Source: Sediminibacterium ginsengisoli
Lineage (GTDB): Bacteria > Bacteroidota > Bacteroidia > Chitinophagales > Chitinophagaceae
DNA length: 62,181 nucleotides
Assembly (NCBI GenBank): GCA_945901845.1
Contig: CAMDLR010000012.1
Coordinates: 1 to 62,181 of the forward strand
Reading direction: 5' to 3'
Under the pieces are notes generated by a model. That model saw only the letters and a list, made by a program, of their open reading frames with translations, searched no databases and was not told the origin of the DNA. Positions 45,916 through 54,120 of this stretch are shown here, piece after piece. A program made the translations under genes and the position numbers. The first letter of the stretch is position 1. The number at the start of each line of letters is the position of its first letter.

Positions 45916-46521
45916 CTACGCTTCTGGAGTCGCTTCTGGAGCAGCTTCCGCAGCTGGTGCTTCTGGAGCAGCTTCTTCAGCTGGTGCTTCTGGAGCAGCT
46001 TCCGCAGCTGGTGTTTCCACTTCTGCAGCTGGAGCTTCTGTAGCAACAACTTCTTCAACTACTGCTTCTGGTTCTGCAACCGGAGCTTCTTCTACTTTTA
46101 CTTCTTCTACTTTTTTAACAACAGGAACGTATACTTTTTTAGCACGAACTTCTGATTTGTGTGCATCGCTTCTGCGGCTAATATTTGCTTCATGCTCATT
46201 GTGCCAAGCTTCAAACTTGGTCATCGCTGTTGCATCATCAAATAAACCAAGCTTTACACCACGTAATAAGTGCTTTAAATAAAGTACACCCTTAAAAGAA
46301 AGGATACGACGTACTGTGTCTGTTGGTTGAGCTCCCTTGTTTAACCAATCTAAAGATTTTTCACGATCTAAGCTGATTGTTGCTGGAACTGTTAATGGAT
46401 TGTAAGTACCAATTTTTTGGATGAACTTACCGTCTCTTGGTGCACGACCATCGGCTACTACGATGAAGTAGAACGGTCTTTTTTTACTACCGTGTCTTTG
46501 TAGTCTCATTTTTACTGCCAT
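45916..46521 (-). CDS. rpsP: 30S ribosomal protein S16 with extended repeat tail
   Basis: 201 residues; the S16 fold occupies about the first 80 ([34 protein letters not shown]), and the usual bacterial length is 80-90. The extension first has a charged helical part, then a Glu/Ala/Pro/Val-rich tail that ends in three near-identical 9-residue repeats of the form PAAEAAPEA. Such tails are known in Bacteroidota S16, but the repeat block is striking. The open frame extends to 46569; the Met at 46521 is the S16 start, and the promoter box at 46567-46574 overlaps the longer version. The gene lies between ffh upstream and rimM downstream, all on the minus strand. Confidence 0.96.
   Translation of the reverse strand: MAVKMRLQRHGSKKRPFYFIVVADGRAPRDGKFIQKIGTYNPLTVPATISLDREKSLDWLNKGAQPTDTVRRILSFKGVLYLKHLLRGVKLGLFDDATAMTKFEAWHNEHEANISRRSDAHKSEVRAKKVYVPVVKKVEEVKVEEAPVAEPEAVVEEVVATEAPAAEVETPAAEAAPEAPAEEAAPEAPAAEAAPEATPEA
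45932..46012. repeat. Three 27-bp tandem repeats in the 3' end of rpsP
   Basis: Three head-to-tail copies of 27 bp (45932-45958, 45959-45985, 45986-46012), identical except for two changes in the middle copy. Each codes for nine residues of the Ala/Glu/Pro tail of S16. The near identity at DNA level suggests recent expansion by slippage. Confidence 0.85.
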
Positions 46522-46566
46522 GTTAAATAGAAATTTATAGGCGTTAAGAAATATTGTTAAGGGTTG

Positions 46567-46574
46567 CAAATATA
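46567..46574 (-). promoter_or_regulatory. -7 box TATATTTG of rpsP
   Basis: Exact TAnnTTTG match on the minus strand, 45 nt before the ATG at 46521. It lies 13 bp downstream of the shared 19-nt word at 46588-46606. Confidence 0.5.
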
Positions 46575-46587
46575 GGCATTTAGACTG

Positions 46588-46606
46588 ATTTTGAGGCTAA
46601 AAAACC
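46588..46606 (-). promoter_or_regulatory. 19-nt word shared with the gyrB upstream region
   Basis: On the minus strand this reads GGTTTTTTAGCCTCAAAAT, identical to 10343-10361. It sits at the place of the -33 region of the rpsP promoter. A TGACC...CGGTT half-palindrome (46613-46628) is next to it, recalling the palindrome beside the gyrB copy. Confidence 0.4.
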
Positions 46607-46633
46607 TAAAAATGACCTAAAATTCGGTTAAAA

Positions 46634-47956
46634 CTACCTTTTCATACCCGGAAAACGACCACCCATTGGCATGTTATTCATCGTTTTCATCATTTGTTTC
46701 ATCTGATCAAACTGCTTCATAAAGGCGTTCACCTCGGCCAAATCTTTGCCAGCACCTTTTGCAATCCGCTGTTTTCTACTTGGCGTGAGGGAATCGGGAT
46801 TGGCGCGCTCAAAAGGAGTCATTGATTTGATCATGGCTTCAATACCCACAAATGCGTTGTCGTTAATGTCTACATCTTTGATGGCTTTACCAACACCTGG
46901 TATCATGCCCATCAAATCTTTAATGTTACCCATTTTTTTAATTTGCTGCAACTGCGTTAGAAAATCCTGAAAATCAAATTGATTTTTTTTGATTTTCTTT
47001 TCTAATTTTTTTGCTTCGACTTCATCAAATTGTGCCTGTGCTTTTTCAACAAGTGACGTAATATCACCCATACCCAAAATACGCTGCGCCATACGGTCAG
47101 GATAAAAGATATCGAGCGTATCTAATTTTTCACCACTACTTACAAACTTAATGGGTTTGTTAACCGTGTATTTAATAGTGAGTGCGGCACCACCTCTTGT
47201 GTCACCATCTAATTTAGTAAGAACTACACCTGTAAAATCGAGTCGGTCATTAAATGCTTTTGCAGTGTTTACAGCATCTTGTCCGGTCATGGAATCTACT
47301 ACAAATAAAATTTCGGTAGGATTCACGGCGTCCTTGATGGCAGCCACTTCTAGCATCATTGCTTCATCTACCGCTAAACGGCCCGCCGTATCAATTACAA
47401 CAACATTTTTATTGTTTGCTCTTGCGTGCGCAATGGCCGCTTTTGCAATGGCAACAGGATCGGTATTACCTACTTCCGAATATAATTCTACACCCACTTG
47501 TGCTGCCAATACACCGAGCTGATCAATGGCCGCTGGACGATATACATCCGCTGCAACAAGTAAGGGAGATTTACCTAATTTATTTTTTAAATGATTTGCA
47601 AGCTTCCCAGTAAAAGTTGTTTTACCACTACCTTGTAAACCGGCAATTAAAATTACTGCTGGATTGCCAACTGCATTAAATGTTGCAGCTTCTCCGCCCA
47701 TCAATTCGGTGAGTTCATCTTGCACAATTTTTACCATCAATTGTCCAGGGCTCACTGCGTTGATTACTTTTTGACCAACGGCTTTGTCCCTTACTTTTTC
47801 GGTAAACTCTTTGGCTATTTTGAAGTTAACGTCGGCATCTATAAGCGCACGTCTAATATCTTTAATGGTATTCGCAATATTGAGGTCATTGATGCGCGAT
47901 TCCCCCTTTAAATTCTTAAATGCACTTTCTAATTTTTCCGATAATCCTTGAAACAT
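46634..47956 (-). CDS. ffh: Signal recognition particle protein Ffh
   Basis: 440 residues. It binds signal sequences and SRP RNA and delivers ribosomes to FtsY. The N-terminal helical domain is followed by the GTPase domain with P-loop GLQGSGKTTFTGKLA, DTAGRL and TKLDGD, then the methionine-rich M domain ending QMKQMMKTMNNMPMGGRFPGMKR. The frame opens earlier at a TTG (48007) that is part of the TATATTTG promoter box, so the Met at 47956 (MFQGLSEKLE) is the start. rpsP follows 112 bp downstream with its own promoter. No SRP RNA gene is seen nearby. Confidence 0.96.
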   Translation of the reverse strand: MFQGLSEKLESAFKNLKGESRINDLNIANTIKDIRRALIDADVNFKIAKEFTEKVRDKAVGQKVINAVSPGQLMVKIVQDELTELMGGEAATFNAVGNPAVILIAGLQGSGKTTFTGKLANHLKNKLGKSPLLVAADVYRPAAIDQLGVLAAQVGVELYSEVGNTDPVAIAKAAIAHARANNKNVVVIDTAGRLAVDEAMMLEVAAIKDAVNPTEILFVVDSMTGQDAVNTAKAFNDRLDFTGVVLTKLDGDTRGGAALTIKYTVNKPIKFVSSGEKLDTLDIFYPDRMAQRILGMGDITSLVEKAQAQFDEVEAKKLEKKIKKNQFDFQDFLTQLQQIKKMGNIKDLMGMIPGVGKAIKDVDINDNAFVGIEAMIKSMTPFERANPDSLTPSRKQRIAKGAGKDLAEVNAFMKQFDQMKQMMKTMNNMPMGGRFPGMKR

Positions 47957-48237
47957 AACAGTTTGATTTTCGCTGATAAATCCTGCCAATAATGGCTCGG
48001 GCTGCAAATATAGGTTGAACTGAAACTAATTTTAACCATTTTTTGACAAGTATTTGCAAAAGTTACACAGGCCAGATATTATTACATCTAATTGATTATC
48101 AATAATATATACAATAATTTAGGAATGCTATCAAGTATTTACCGCAGATATACACGCGTGGTATAAAAAAACATTTGGCGGGGTTAGATTATTTAATATT
48201 ATTGCGTGACTACAAGGGTAGTAAAATAGAGAAAGAA
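47957..48237. other. 281-bp AT-rich divergent intergenic region
   Basis: This gap between ffh (minus) and the START-like gene (plus) holds the ffh promoter box at 48005-48012. The rest is AT-rich with runs such as TTATCAATAATATATACAA. I see no RNA gene, no convincing hairpin and no small reading frame worth calling. The plus-strand gene has only an imperfect box (TATTATTG near 48199). Confidence 0.5.
48005..48012 (-). promoter_or_regulatory. -7 box TATATTTG of ffh
   Basis: Exact TAnnTTTG match on the minus strand, 48 nt before the ATG at 47956. It settles the start choice for ffh. Confidence 0.5.
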
Positions 48238-48621
48238 ATGAGTAAGAAGCAATTATTTTCAATAGAATTTCCAGTGAGATGTTCTCCCGGTATTTTATTC
48301 GAGTTTTTATCAACGCCTACCGGTTTACAAGAGTGGTTCGCCGACAAAGTGGACGAATGGGATGGTGAATTTAGTTTTTCATGGGGTGGTGGTGAACCAG
48401 ATAAAGCACAAGTCATTGAAAAGGAGCAAGATAAATTTATAAAGTACCAATGGCTTCATTCCGAAAAAAATGAATACTTCGAATTCAGAATAGAAAAAAC
48501 AGAAATTTCAAACCAAACGGTTTTGACTATCAAAGATTTCGCTGAAAAAAATGAAATCAAAGATCAAAGTCAACTTTGGGAATACCAAGTGAAAGAACTG
48601 TTTCACAGACTAGGTGCCTAG
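48238..48621 (+). CDS. START-like (SRPBCC) domain protein
   Basis: 127 residues from the Met at 48238, beginning MSKKQLFSIEFPVRCSPGILFEFLSTPTGLQEWFADKVD. This is the usual start of the AHSA1/START-like fold: a beta strand, then the helices leading to LxxWF. The rest (FSFSWGGGEPDKAQVIEKEQ ... YFEFRIEKTEISNQTVLTIKDFA) continues the helix-grip barrel. Members bind hydrophobic ligands or proteins; the ligand here is unknown. A longer frame starts at 48175, but its extra 21 residues lack any similarity to the fold. It is followed on the same strand by the LptF/LptG-type gene after 63 bp. Confidence 0.85.
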   Translation: MSKKQLFSIEFPVRCSPGILFEFLSTPTGLQEWFADKVDEWDGEFSFSWGGGEPDKAQVIEKEQDKFIKYQWLHSEKNEYFEFRIEKTEISNQTVLTIKDFAEKNEIKDQSQLWEYQVKELFHRLGA

Positions 48622-48684
48622 GTTTCCATTTTCCCTGCGCCTGCTTCGTATCAAAAGTTATTTTATCAAGAACCCTGCAGCGCT

Positions 48685-50118
48685 TTGATTAAAAAATTAG
48701 ACATACTCATTATTCGTTCTTTTATTGGACCGTTTATTGGTGCTTTTCTAATTTCATTGTTTGTACTCACCATGCAATTTTTTTGGTTGTACATCGATGA
48801 TTTAGTGGGTAAAGGATTAGACCTACCTACCCTACTTTATTTAATTGGCCTTGTTACCTTATCATGGGTGCCCGTGGCACTTCCACTCGCACTCCTTTTT
48901 TCTTCCATCATGACTTTTGGAAATTTAGGAGAGTCGTTTGAGCTTGTGGCGATTAAAGCAGCTGGCATTCCACTCGTTCGGTTTATGCGCCCACTGGTTG
49001 TTATCACTGTTTTTTTAAGTGGCCTTGCATTTTTATTTGCCAATAATATTATTCCCGTAACACAGCTAAAATTAGCGACCCTCAAATTTGATATCATTGT
49101 AGCAAAGCCTGCCATAGACATCAAAGAAGGCGTTTTTTATGATAAGCTTGATGGCTACGTTATCAAATTAGGTAGAAAAGAAAAAAATGATAGTGTTATT
49201 CATGACATTGTTTTATTTGAAAAAAATTACAGTTTACAAGATAATGTACTCTTTGCCGAAAGCGGGATCATGCGCGTTACAAAAGATAAAAAATATTTAG
49301 AGTTTATTTTAAAAAATGGATGGCGTTACGAAGAGAGAGGCGTGAGAGGCACGCCAAAAACAGAATTTATACGACTCGGTTTTAAAACCTATAAAAAAAT
49401 ATTTGACCTTAAAAGTTTTCAGCTTAAAAAAAGTGGCGATAGTAGTTTTTACGATCCAAAAATGTTAAGCGTAAGACAGCTTAATACGGCCATAGATTCT
49501 ATCAATAACGTTGATAGCATCTATACCGCCAGAACCCGTAAAGAAGTGAACCCCTATATCCGTTTTACACGCTATACCACCGATACCGGATGGACACTAA
49601 AAGCAGCAGCAAAAGCAAGTATCAAAAAAAATTATAAAGATTTTGATGAAGCCATCCCCGATTCTATACAAAACGAATGCATCGAAGGCGCTTCCAATCA
49701 AGTAACAGGTATTAAAAATAATGTGAACTACCTAGCCGTTGATTATCAAGAACGTCAAACCACCCTACAACTCCATCAAATTGAATGGCACCGGAAGTTT
49801 ACTTTATCGGCGGCATGCCTCGTACTTTTTTTAATTGGCGCGCCACTAGGTTCCATTATTAGAAAAGGTGGTCTTGGTACGCCACTCGTTTTTGCCATTA
49901 TCTTTTTTGTGATTTTCCACCTCTTTAATACGTTTGGAGAAAAGTTTGTGAAATCGGCGCAACTAAGTCCACTTATGGGCATGTGGCTTTCTACCTTTAT
50001 TTTACTTCCGATCAGCATTTTTTTAGTGGTAAAAGCAATGGCAGACGCACAACTGTTTAACCAAGAATATTACTACAGGCTGTTTACCAAAATTCGTGCC
50101 TATACCCGCAAGTTTTAA
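48685..50118 (+). CDS. LptF/LptG-family permease (TTG start)
   Basis: 477 residues. The permease has six membrane helices: three in the first ~125 residues (FIGPFIGAFLISLFVLTMQFFWLYIDDL ... ), a large periplasmic beta-jellyroll domain, then three at the C terminus (LSAACLVLFLIGAPLGSIIRKGGLGTPLVF ...). This layout matches the LptF/LptG pair that extracts lipopolysaccharide from the inner membrane with the ATPase LptB. Which of the two it is cannot be decided, and no LptB lies nearby. No upstream ATG exists in frame; the TTG at 48685 gives the typical MIKKLDILIIRSF beginning, so it is taken as the start. Confidence 0.9.
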   Translation: MIKKLDILIIRSFIGPFIGAFLISLFVLTMQFFWLYIDDLVGKGLDLPTLLYLIGLVTLSWVPVALPLALLFSSIMTFGNLGESFELVAIKAAGIPLVRFMRPLVVITVFLSGLAFLFANNIIPVTQLKLATLKFDIIVAKPAIDIKEGVFYDKLDGYVIKLGRKEKNDSVIHDIVLFEKNYSLQDNVLFAESGIMRVTKDKKYLEFILKNGWRYEERGVRGTPKTEFIRLGFKTYKKIFDLKSFQLKKSGDSSFYDPKMLSVRQLNTAIDSINNVDSIYTARTRKEVNPYIRFTRYTTDTGWTLKAAAKASIKKNYKDFDEAIPDSIQNECIEGASNQVTGIKNNVNYLAVDYQERQTTLQLHQIEWHRKFTLSAACLVLFLIGAPLGSIIRKGGLGTPLVFAIIFFVIFHLFNTFGEKFVKSAQLSPLMGMWLSTFILLPISIFLVVKAMADAQLFNQEYYYRLFTKIRAYTRKF

Positions 50119-50124
50119 AGTAAC

Positions 50125-50138
50125 TTTAGGTACCTAAA
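50125..50138. promoter_or_regulatory. 14-bp perfect palindrome upstream of the superoxide dismutase gene
   Basis: TTTAGGTACCTAAA is its own reverse complement over 14 bp and ends 10 bp before the ATG at 50149. It overlaps TAACTTTA (50121-50128), a one-mismatch -7 box. The half site TTTAGGT resembles operators of DtxR/MntR metal-dependent repressors, which would suit a metal-containing superoxide dismutase; this is inference. Confidence 0.45.
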
Positions 50139-50148
50139 TTTTAATGCC

Positions 50149-50928
50149 ATGTTAGCGCAAGAATCAAACAAAAATTCTAGACGAAGTTTTATTGGTACCA
50201 CGGTTAAAGCAGCTATGGTAACTGCACTAACGGGTAGTCAGTTAAACGCCCTAGCTTCCACTAATAAAGTATTGCCAATATTAGCGCCTGCCGTATCGCC
50301 AGTAGTTGTTGGCACATCGTTTACACAACTTCCCTTACCCTATGCGTATACTGCACTAGAGCCTTTTATTGATGCGCTCACCATGGAAATTCATTACAGC
50401 AAACATGCGGCAGGTTATGCAAAAAATGTACAAGACGCAGCTGCTGCCGAAAACGTAAACACCAATAGCAATCTAGAAGATGTTTTACAAAAAATAAGTG
50501 GCTATTCTGCTAAAATGCGCAACAATGCAGGTGGTCATTATAACCACGAGCTTTTTTGGAATTGCATGAAAGCCGCCCCAGGTGGCGCTCCTACAGGAAC
50601 ATTTGCTACCGCTATCAATAATAGCTTTGGATCATTGGAAGCATTTAAAACGCAGTTTGCAGACGCTGCAAAAAATAGATTTGGAAGTGGATGGGCATGG
50701 CTTGTTGTTGGCGCTGATAAAAAACTAGCCATTGGCTCTACCGCCAATCAAGACAACCCACTCATGGATGTAAGTACTTTTAAAGGTTTTCCATTACTTG
50801 GCATCGACGTTTGGGAACACGCTTACTATTTAAAATATCAAAACAAAAGAGCCGATTATATTACCGCTTGGTTTAACCTAGTTAACTGGGATTTTGTAGC
50901 AGCCAGATACGAAAAAGCCATACAATAA
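50149..50928 (+). CDS. Fe/Mn superoxide dismutase with N-terminal export signal
   Basis: 259 residues against about 200 for cytoplasmic forms. The first ~60 residues carry a Tat-like signal, NSRRSFIGTT followed by a moderately hydrophobic AAMVTALTGSQLNALA stretch, so the enzyme is probably exported to the periplasm. The catalytic part keeps the metal ligands: His in LTMEIHYSKHAAGY, His in GGHYNHELFWN, and Asp and His in GIDVWEHAYYLKYQNKR. It converts superoxide to hydrogen peroxide and oxygen. Whether iron or manganese is used is not certain from the motifs. It is the first of a run of six same-strand genes, next to an OsmC-family protein. Confidence 0.94.
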   Translation: MLAQESNKNSRRSFIGTTVKAAMVTALTGSQLNALASTNKVLPILAPAVSPVVVGTSFTQLPLPYAYTALEPFIDALTMEIHYSKHAAGYAKNVQDAAAAENVNTNSNLEDVLQKISGYSAKMRNNAGGHYNHELFWNCMKAAPGGAPTGTFATAINNSFGSLEAFKTQFADAAKNRFGSGWAWLVVGADKKLAIGSTANQDNPLMDVSTFKGFPLLGIDVWEHAYYLKYQNKRADYITAWFNLVNWDFVAARYEKAIQ

Positions 50929-50938
50929 ATAGATAACA

Positions 50939-51349
50939 ATGAAAGTAACAACAAATTGGGTGAGTCATTTGGCATTTGATGCCAGTTCAGAAACGGGACA
51001 AACCATAAGACTAGACACTACTATCGAAAATGGAAGTTTAGATTCAGGCATGGGGCCCAAAAAATTAATGTTGGCATCACTTTGTGGCTGCAGCGGTATT
51101 GATGTTGTTGAAATACTCAACAAAATGAAAGTCCCATTTACAAAACTAAGTATCGAAGCTTCTGCAGCACAAACAGATACCATTCCAAAAGTATTTTCAG
51201 TTATTCACATGGTCTATAAAGCAGATGTAGATGAATCACAATTAGATCAATTTAAAAGAGCCGTAAGTTTAAGTCACGAAAAGTATTGTGGCGTTTCTGC
51301 GATGCTCGCTAAAACATGTCCCATACATTATACCCTAGAACGCATTTAA
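50939..51349 (+). CDS. OsmC-family protein
   Basis: 136 residues. The two redox cysteines of the OsmC/Ohr fold are present, in LCGCSGIDVVEILNKMK (about residue 57) and KYCGVSAMLAK (about residue 120). OsmC/Ohr proteins reduce organic hydroperoxides with thiols. This one belongs to the shorter YhfA-like branch, whose substrate is less clear. Its place 10 bp after an exported superoxide dismutase fits an oxidative-stress role (inference). The CDF transporter gene follows after 21 bp. Confidence 0.92.
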   Translation: MKVTTNWVSHLAFDASSETGQTIRLDTTIENGSLDSGMGPKKLMLASLCGCSGIDVVEILNKMKVPFTKLSIEASAAQTDTIPKVFSVIHMVYKADVDESQLDQFKRAVSLSHEKYCGVSAMLAKTCPIHYTLERI

Positions 51350-51370
51350 ATAGGTTTTAAAAACGCATTT

Positions 51371-52357
51371 GTGAAATTAGCGAAAGAGAATTTTAAAGTT
51401 CAAATTTTCATTACAAGCTTAGGCGTGCTGCTACTAGCTGTAAAAACAGTGGCCTACTTTGTAACGCATTCACTTTCGGTATTAACAGATGCACTAGAAA
51501 GCATTGTAAATGTAGTGGCCGGTTTTATTGGCCTCTATAGTTTATATGTGGCAGCTAAACCAAAAGATGTAGACCACCCTTATGGGCACGGCAAAGCAGA
51601 GTTTATTTCGGCAGCCGCAGAAGGCACGCTAATTATTGCAGCGGGTTTATTAATCATTTACGAAACCCTCGCAAATTTTTTTACCAACCAGCCCTTACAT
51701 GCACTAGATACTGGTTTATGGCTAGTGAGCGTAACAGCTGTTATCAATTATTTTGCTGGAGCTGTATGTATTAAAATTGGTCAAAAAAATAAATCGTTGG
51801 CGCTTCAAGCAAGTGGCAAGCATTTGCAAATTGACACCTACTCTACCCTTGCCATTGTTGCGGGCATTGCTGCTATGCTTATTTGGAAAGTATACTGGAT
51901 AGATAAAATTATTGCACTAGGCATGAGCCTACTTATTATTTACAACGGCTACAAAATACTAAGGTCTTCGTTTGCAGGTATCATGGATGAAGCCGACCTC
52001 GATTTATTAAATAATTTTATTGCGGTACTCAATAAAAACAAAGTAGAAAACTGGATTGACCTACATAACTTACGCGTGATTAAATACGGCAGCCTATTAC
52101 ACATCGATTGTCATTTAACCGTGCCTTGGTACTTGAATGTACACGAAGCACACCGCGAAATAGACAGCCTATCGGATTTGATCAAATCACATTTTGGCGA
52201 CTCCATTGAATTATTTGTCCATACCGATGGGTGCCTTGCTATTAGCTGTGGCATTTGCAATAAAAATTGCCCCGAAAGACAGGCCACATTTGAAAAGAAA
52301 CTAACTTGGACCCTCGATAACATCTTATCAGATAAAAAACATCAATTAGAAACTTAG
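51371..52357 (+). CDS. Cation diffusion facilitator (CDF) transporter (GTG start)
   Basis: 328 residues. Six membrane helices in the first ~200 residues carry the metal-site motifs SLSVLTDALESIVNV (helix 2) and HPYGHGKAEF (loop before helix 3), and the cytoplasmic C-terminal domain follows. The family exports zinc, iron, manganese or cobalt in exchange for protons. The C terminus ends in a Cx4Cx2Cx3C cluster (CLAISCGICNKNCPER), not part of the basic family, which may bind metal. The only good start in front of the first helix is the GTG at 51371. It lies after the OsmC gene and 12 bp before the M20 peptidase gene. Confidence 0.92.
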   Translation: MKLAKENFKVQIFITSLGVLLLAVKTVAYFVTHSLSVLTDALESIVNVVAGFIGLYSLYVAAKPKDVDHPYGHGKAEFISAAAEGTLIIAAGLLIIYETLANFFTNQPLHALDTGLWLVSVTAVINYFAGAVCIKIGQKNKSLALQASGKHLQIDTYSTLAIVAGIAAMLIWKVYWIDKIIALGMSLLIIYNGYKILRSSFAGIMDEADLDLLNNFIAVLNKNKVENWIDLHNLRVIKYGSLLHIDCHLTVPWYLNVHEAHREIDSLSDLIKSHFGDSIELFVHTDGCLAISCGICNKNCPERQATFEKKLTWTLDNILSDKKHQLET

Positions 52358-52369
52358 AAAACACATCAT

Positions 52370-53737
52370 ATGCAAGTTTGGAAAGATTATCAAGAAAAAA
52401 ACAAAGACCGTTTTTTAGAAGAATTATTAGCATTACTACGCATACCTAGTGTAAGTGCTAGAACCGAAAATAAAGATGACATGCTTACCTGCGCGGAAGC
52501 TGTTAAAAAAAGTTTAGTAGATGCAGGCGCTACAACAGCAACTATTTATCCGACAGAGGGGCACCCGATTGTGTACGCCGAAAAAATAATTGACCCGGCA
52601 CTTCCTACCGTACTTGTTTACGGACATTATGATGTGCAACCTGCAGATCCGCTAGAACTATGGAACAGCGGACCTTTTGACCCCGTTATCAAAGATGGTA
52701 AAATTTATGCACGTGGTTCTGCCGATGATAAAGGACAATTTTACATGCACGTAAAAGCCCTTGAAACCATGGTGCAAACGGGAACACTTACGACCAATAT
52801 TAAATTTTTGATAGAAGGTGAAGAAGAAGTAGGCAGTCCTAATTTGGCCACTTTTGTAAAAGCCAATAAAGCTTTACTTGACGCAAACGTTATTTTAATT
52901 AGTGATACATCTATGCTAAGTATGGAAAATCCATCTATTGATATTGGCGTGCGCGGATTAAGTTACATTGAGGTAGAAGTAACAGGACCTAATAGAGATT
53001 TACATAGTGGTGTATATGGTGGCGCTGTTGCTAACCCTATTACCATGCTTTCTAAAATGATTGCTTCTTGCCACGATGAAAACAACCATATTACCATTCC
53101 TGGTTTTTATGACGACGTTGTTGAATCATCAGATATTGAAAGAGCTAAAATGGCGGAAGCCCCTTTTAATGCCAATGAATATGCGAAAGATTTAGGCGTT
53201 TCCGAACTATGGGGTGAAAAAGGATACAGCAGTAATGAAAGAACGGGTATTAGACCTACACTAGAAGTAAACGGCATATGGGGTGGCTACACTGGTGAAG
53301 GTGCTAAAACAGTACTTCCTTCAAAAGCATTTGCAAAAATTTCATGTAGACTGGTTCCCAATCAATCGTCACAAAAAATTACCGAAAAAATTATCAACTA
53401 CTTTACGTCTATTGCGCCAGCAGGTATAACTGTAAAAGCAGCAGAACACCATGGTGGTGAGCCTTATATGACACCTATCCATTCTTCAGCATACCAAGCT
53501 GCTGCAAGTGCGATTACTGCAACGTTTGGCAAAGAGCCTATTCCTGTAAGAGGTGGAGGTAGCATACCTATTTGTGCATTGTTTGAAAAAGAACTAGGCC
53601 TTAAAATTGTATTCATGGGCTTTGGACTCGACAGTGATAATTTACACAGTCCCAACGAAAAATTTGACATCGTCAATTTTTACAAAGGCATTGAAACCAT
53701 TCCTTACTTTCACCAGTTTTATGCAAGCAGCAAGTAA
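52370..53737 (+). CDS. M20-family dipeptidase
   Basis: 455 residues. The metal-site motifs of the M20 family are clear: TVLVYGHYDVQPADP (His ligand), RGSADDKGQF (bridging Asp), EGEEEVGSPN (catalytic Glu and ligand), LISDTSM and a late His near LDSDNLHSPNEKFD. The middle carries the lid or dimerisation domain. The sequence is closest to the carnosinase/CNDP-type dipeptidases (RGLSYIEVEVTGPNRDLHSGVYGG). It is a cytoplasmic enzyme with no signal. The last 17 bases overlap the start of the S4 gene. Confidence 0.94.
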   Translation: MQVWKDYQEKNKDRFLEELLALLRIPSVSARTENKDDMLTCAEAVKKSLVDAGATTATIYPTEGHPIVYAEKIIDPALPTVLVYGHYDVQPADPLELWNSGPFDPVIKDGKIYARGSADDKGQFYMHVKALETMVQTGTLTTNIKFLIEGEEEVGSPNLATFVKANKALLDANVILISDTSMLSMENPSIDIGVRGLSYIEVEVTGPNRDLHSGVYGGAVANPITMLSKMIASCHDENNHITIPGFYDDVVESSDIERAKMAEAPFNANEYAKDLGVSELWGEKGYSSNERTGIRPTLEVNGIWGGYTGEGAKTVLPSKAFAKISCRLVPNQSSQKITEKIINYFTSIAPAGITVKAAEHHGGEPYMTPIHSSAYQAAASAITATFGKEPIPVRGGGSIPICALFEKELGLKIVFMGFGLDSDNLHSPNEKFDIVNFYKGIETIPYFHQFYASSK

Positions 53738-54110
53738 AGAAAAATTACGTATTGATAAATACCTCTGGGCTATTCGGTTGTTTAAAACAAGAAGCCAAGC
53801 GGGTGATGCTTGCAGTAAGGGTAAAGTAAAATGTAATGGAGATAATGTAAAAGCAGCCAAAGTGGTAAACCTAGGTGATGTATACGACGTTAAAACAGAA
53901 GCGCGCAGGTGGGTGGTAAAAGTAACAGGCTTATTAGAAAAAAGAGTACAATACCCCGAAGCTATTTTACATTATGAAGATCAAACACCTCCAGAAGAAC
54001 TAGACCACGTTGCCTACCAAGCGGCTTCGTATCAAACCGGAAAACGTTTGAGTAAAATAGGAAGACCTACCAAAAAACAACGCAGGGATATTGAGGGTTT
54101 TATGGAATAA
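53721..54110 (+). CDS. S4-domain RNA-binding protein (Hsp15-like)
   Basis: 129 residues beginning MQAASKEKLRIDKYLWAIRLFKTRSQAGDACSKGKVKCNGDNVK. This is an S4 RNA-binding domain like that of Hsp15/HslR, which rescues stalled 50S subunits with nascent chains. A basic C-terminal end (GKRLSKIGRPTKKQRRD) should also touch RNA. The longer frame (from 53607) lies inside the M20 gene and is rejected; the Met at 53721 overlaps the M20 stop by 17 bp. trmD begins 10 bp after the stop, so the three genes appear translationally or transcriptionally linked. Confidence 0.92.
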   Translation: MQAASKEKLRIDKYLWAIRLFKTRSQAGDACSKGKVKCNGDNVKAAKVVNLGDVYDVKTEARRWVVKVTGLLEKRVQYPEAILHYEDQTPPEELDHVAYQAASYQTGKRLSKIGRPTKKQRRDIEGFME

Positions 54111-54120
54111 AAAATAAAGC

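Noticed and set aside
45901..46100. The rpsP repeats as a CRISPR-like array
   Set aside because: The units are directly adjacent with no spacers and lie in frame inside a coding region.
45883..46155. Plus-strand frame rich in Trp, Phe and Ser opposite the rpsP tail
   Set aside because: It is the reverse reading of the Ala/Glu repeat block and has no promoter or start context.
47957..48237. SRP RNA or other small RNA gene beside ffh
   Set aside because: I could not find the conserved GGAA tetraloop hairpin or any GC-rich structure in this AT-rich gap.
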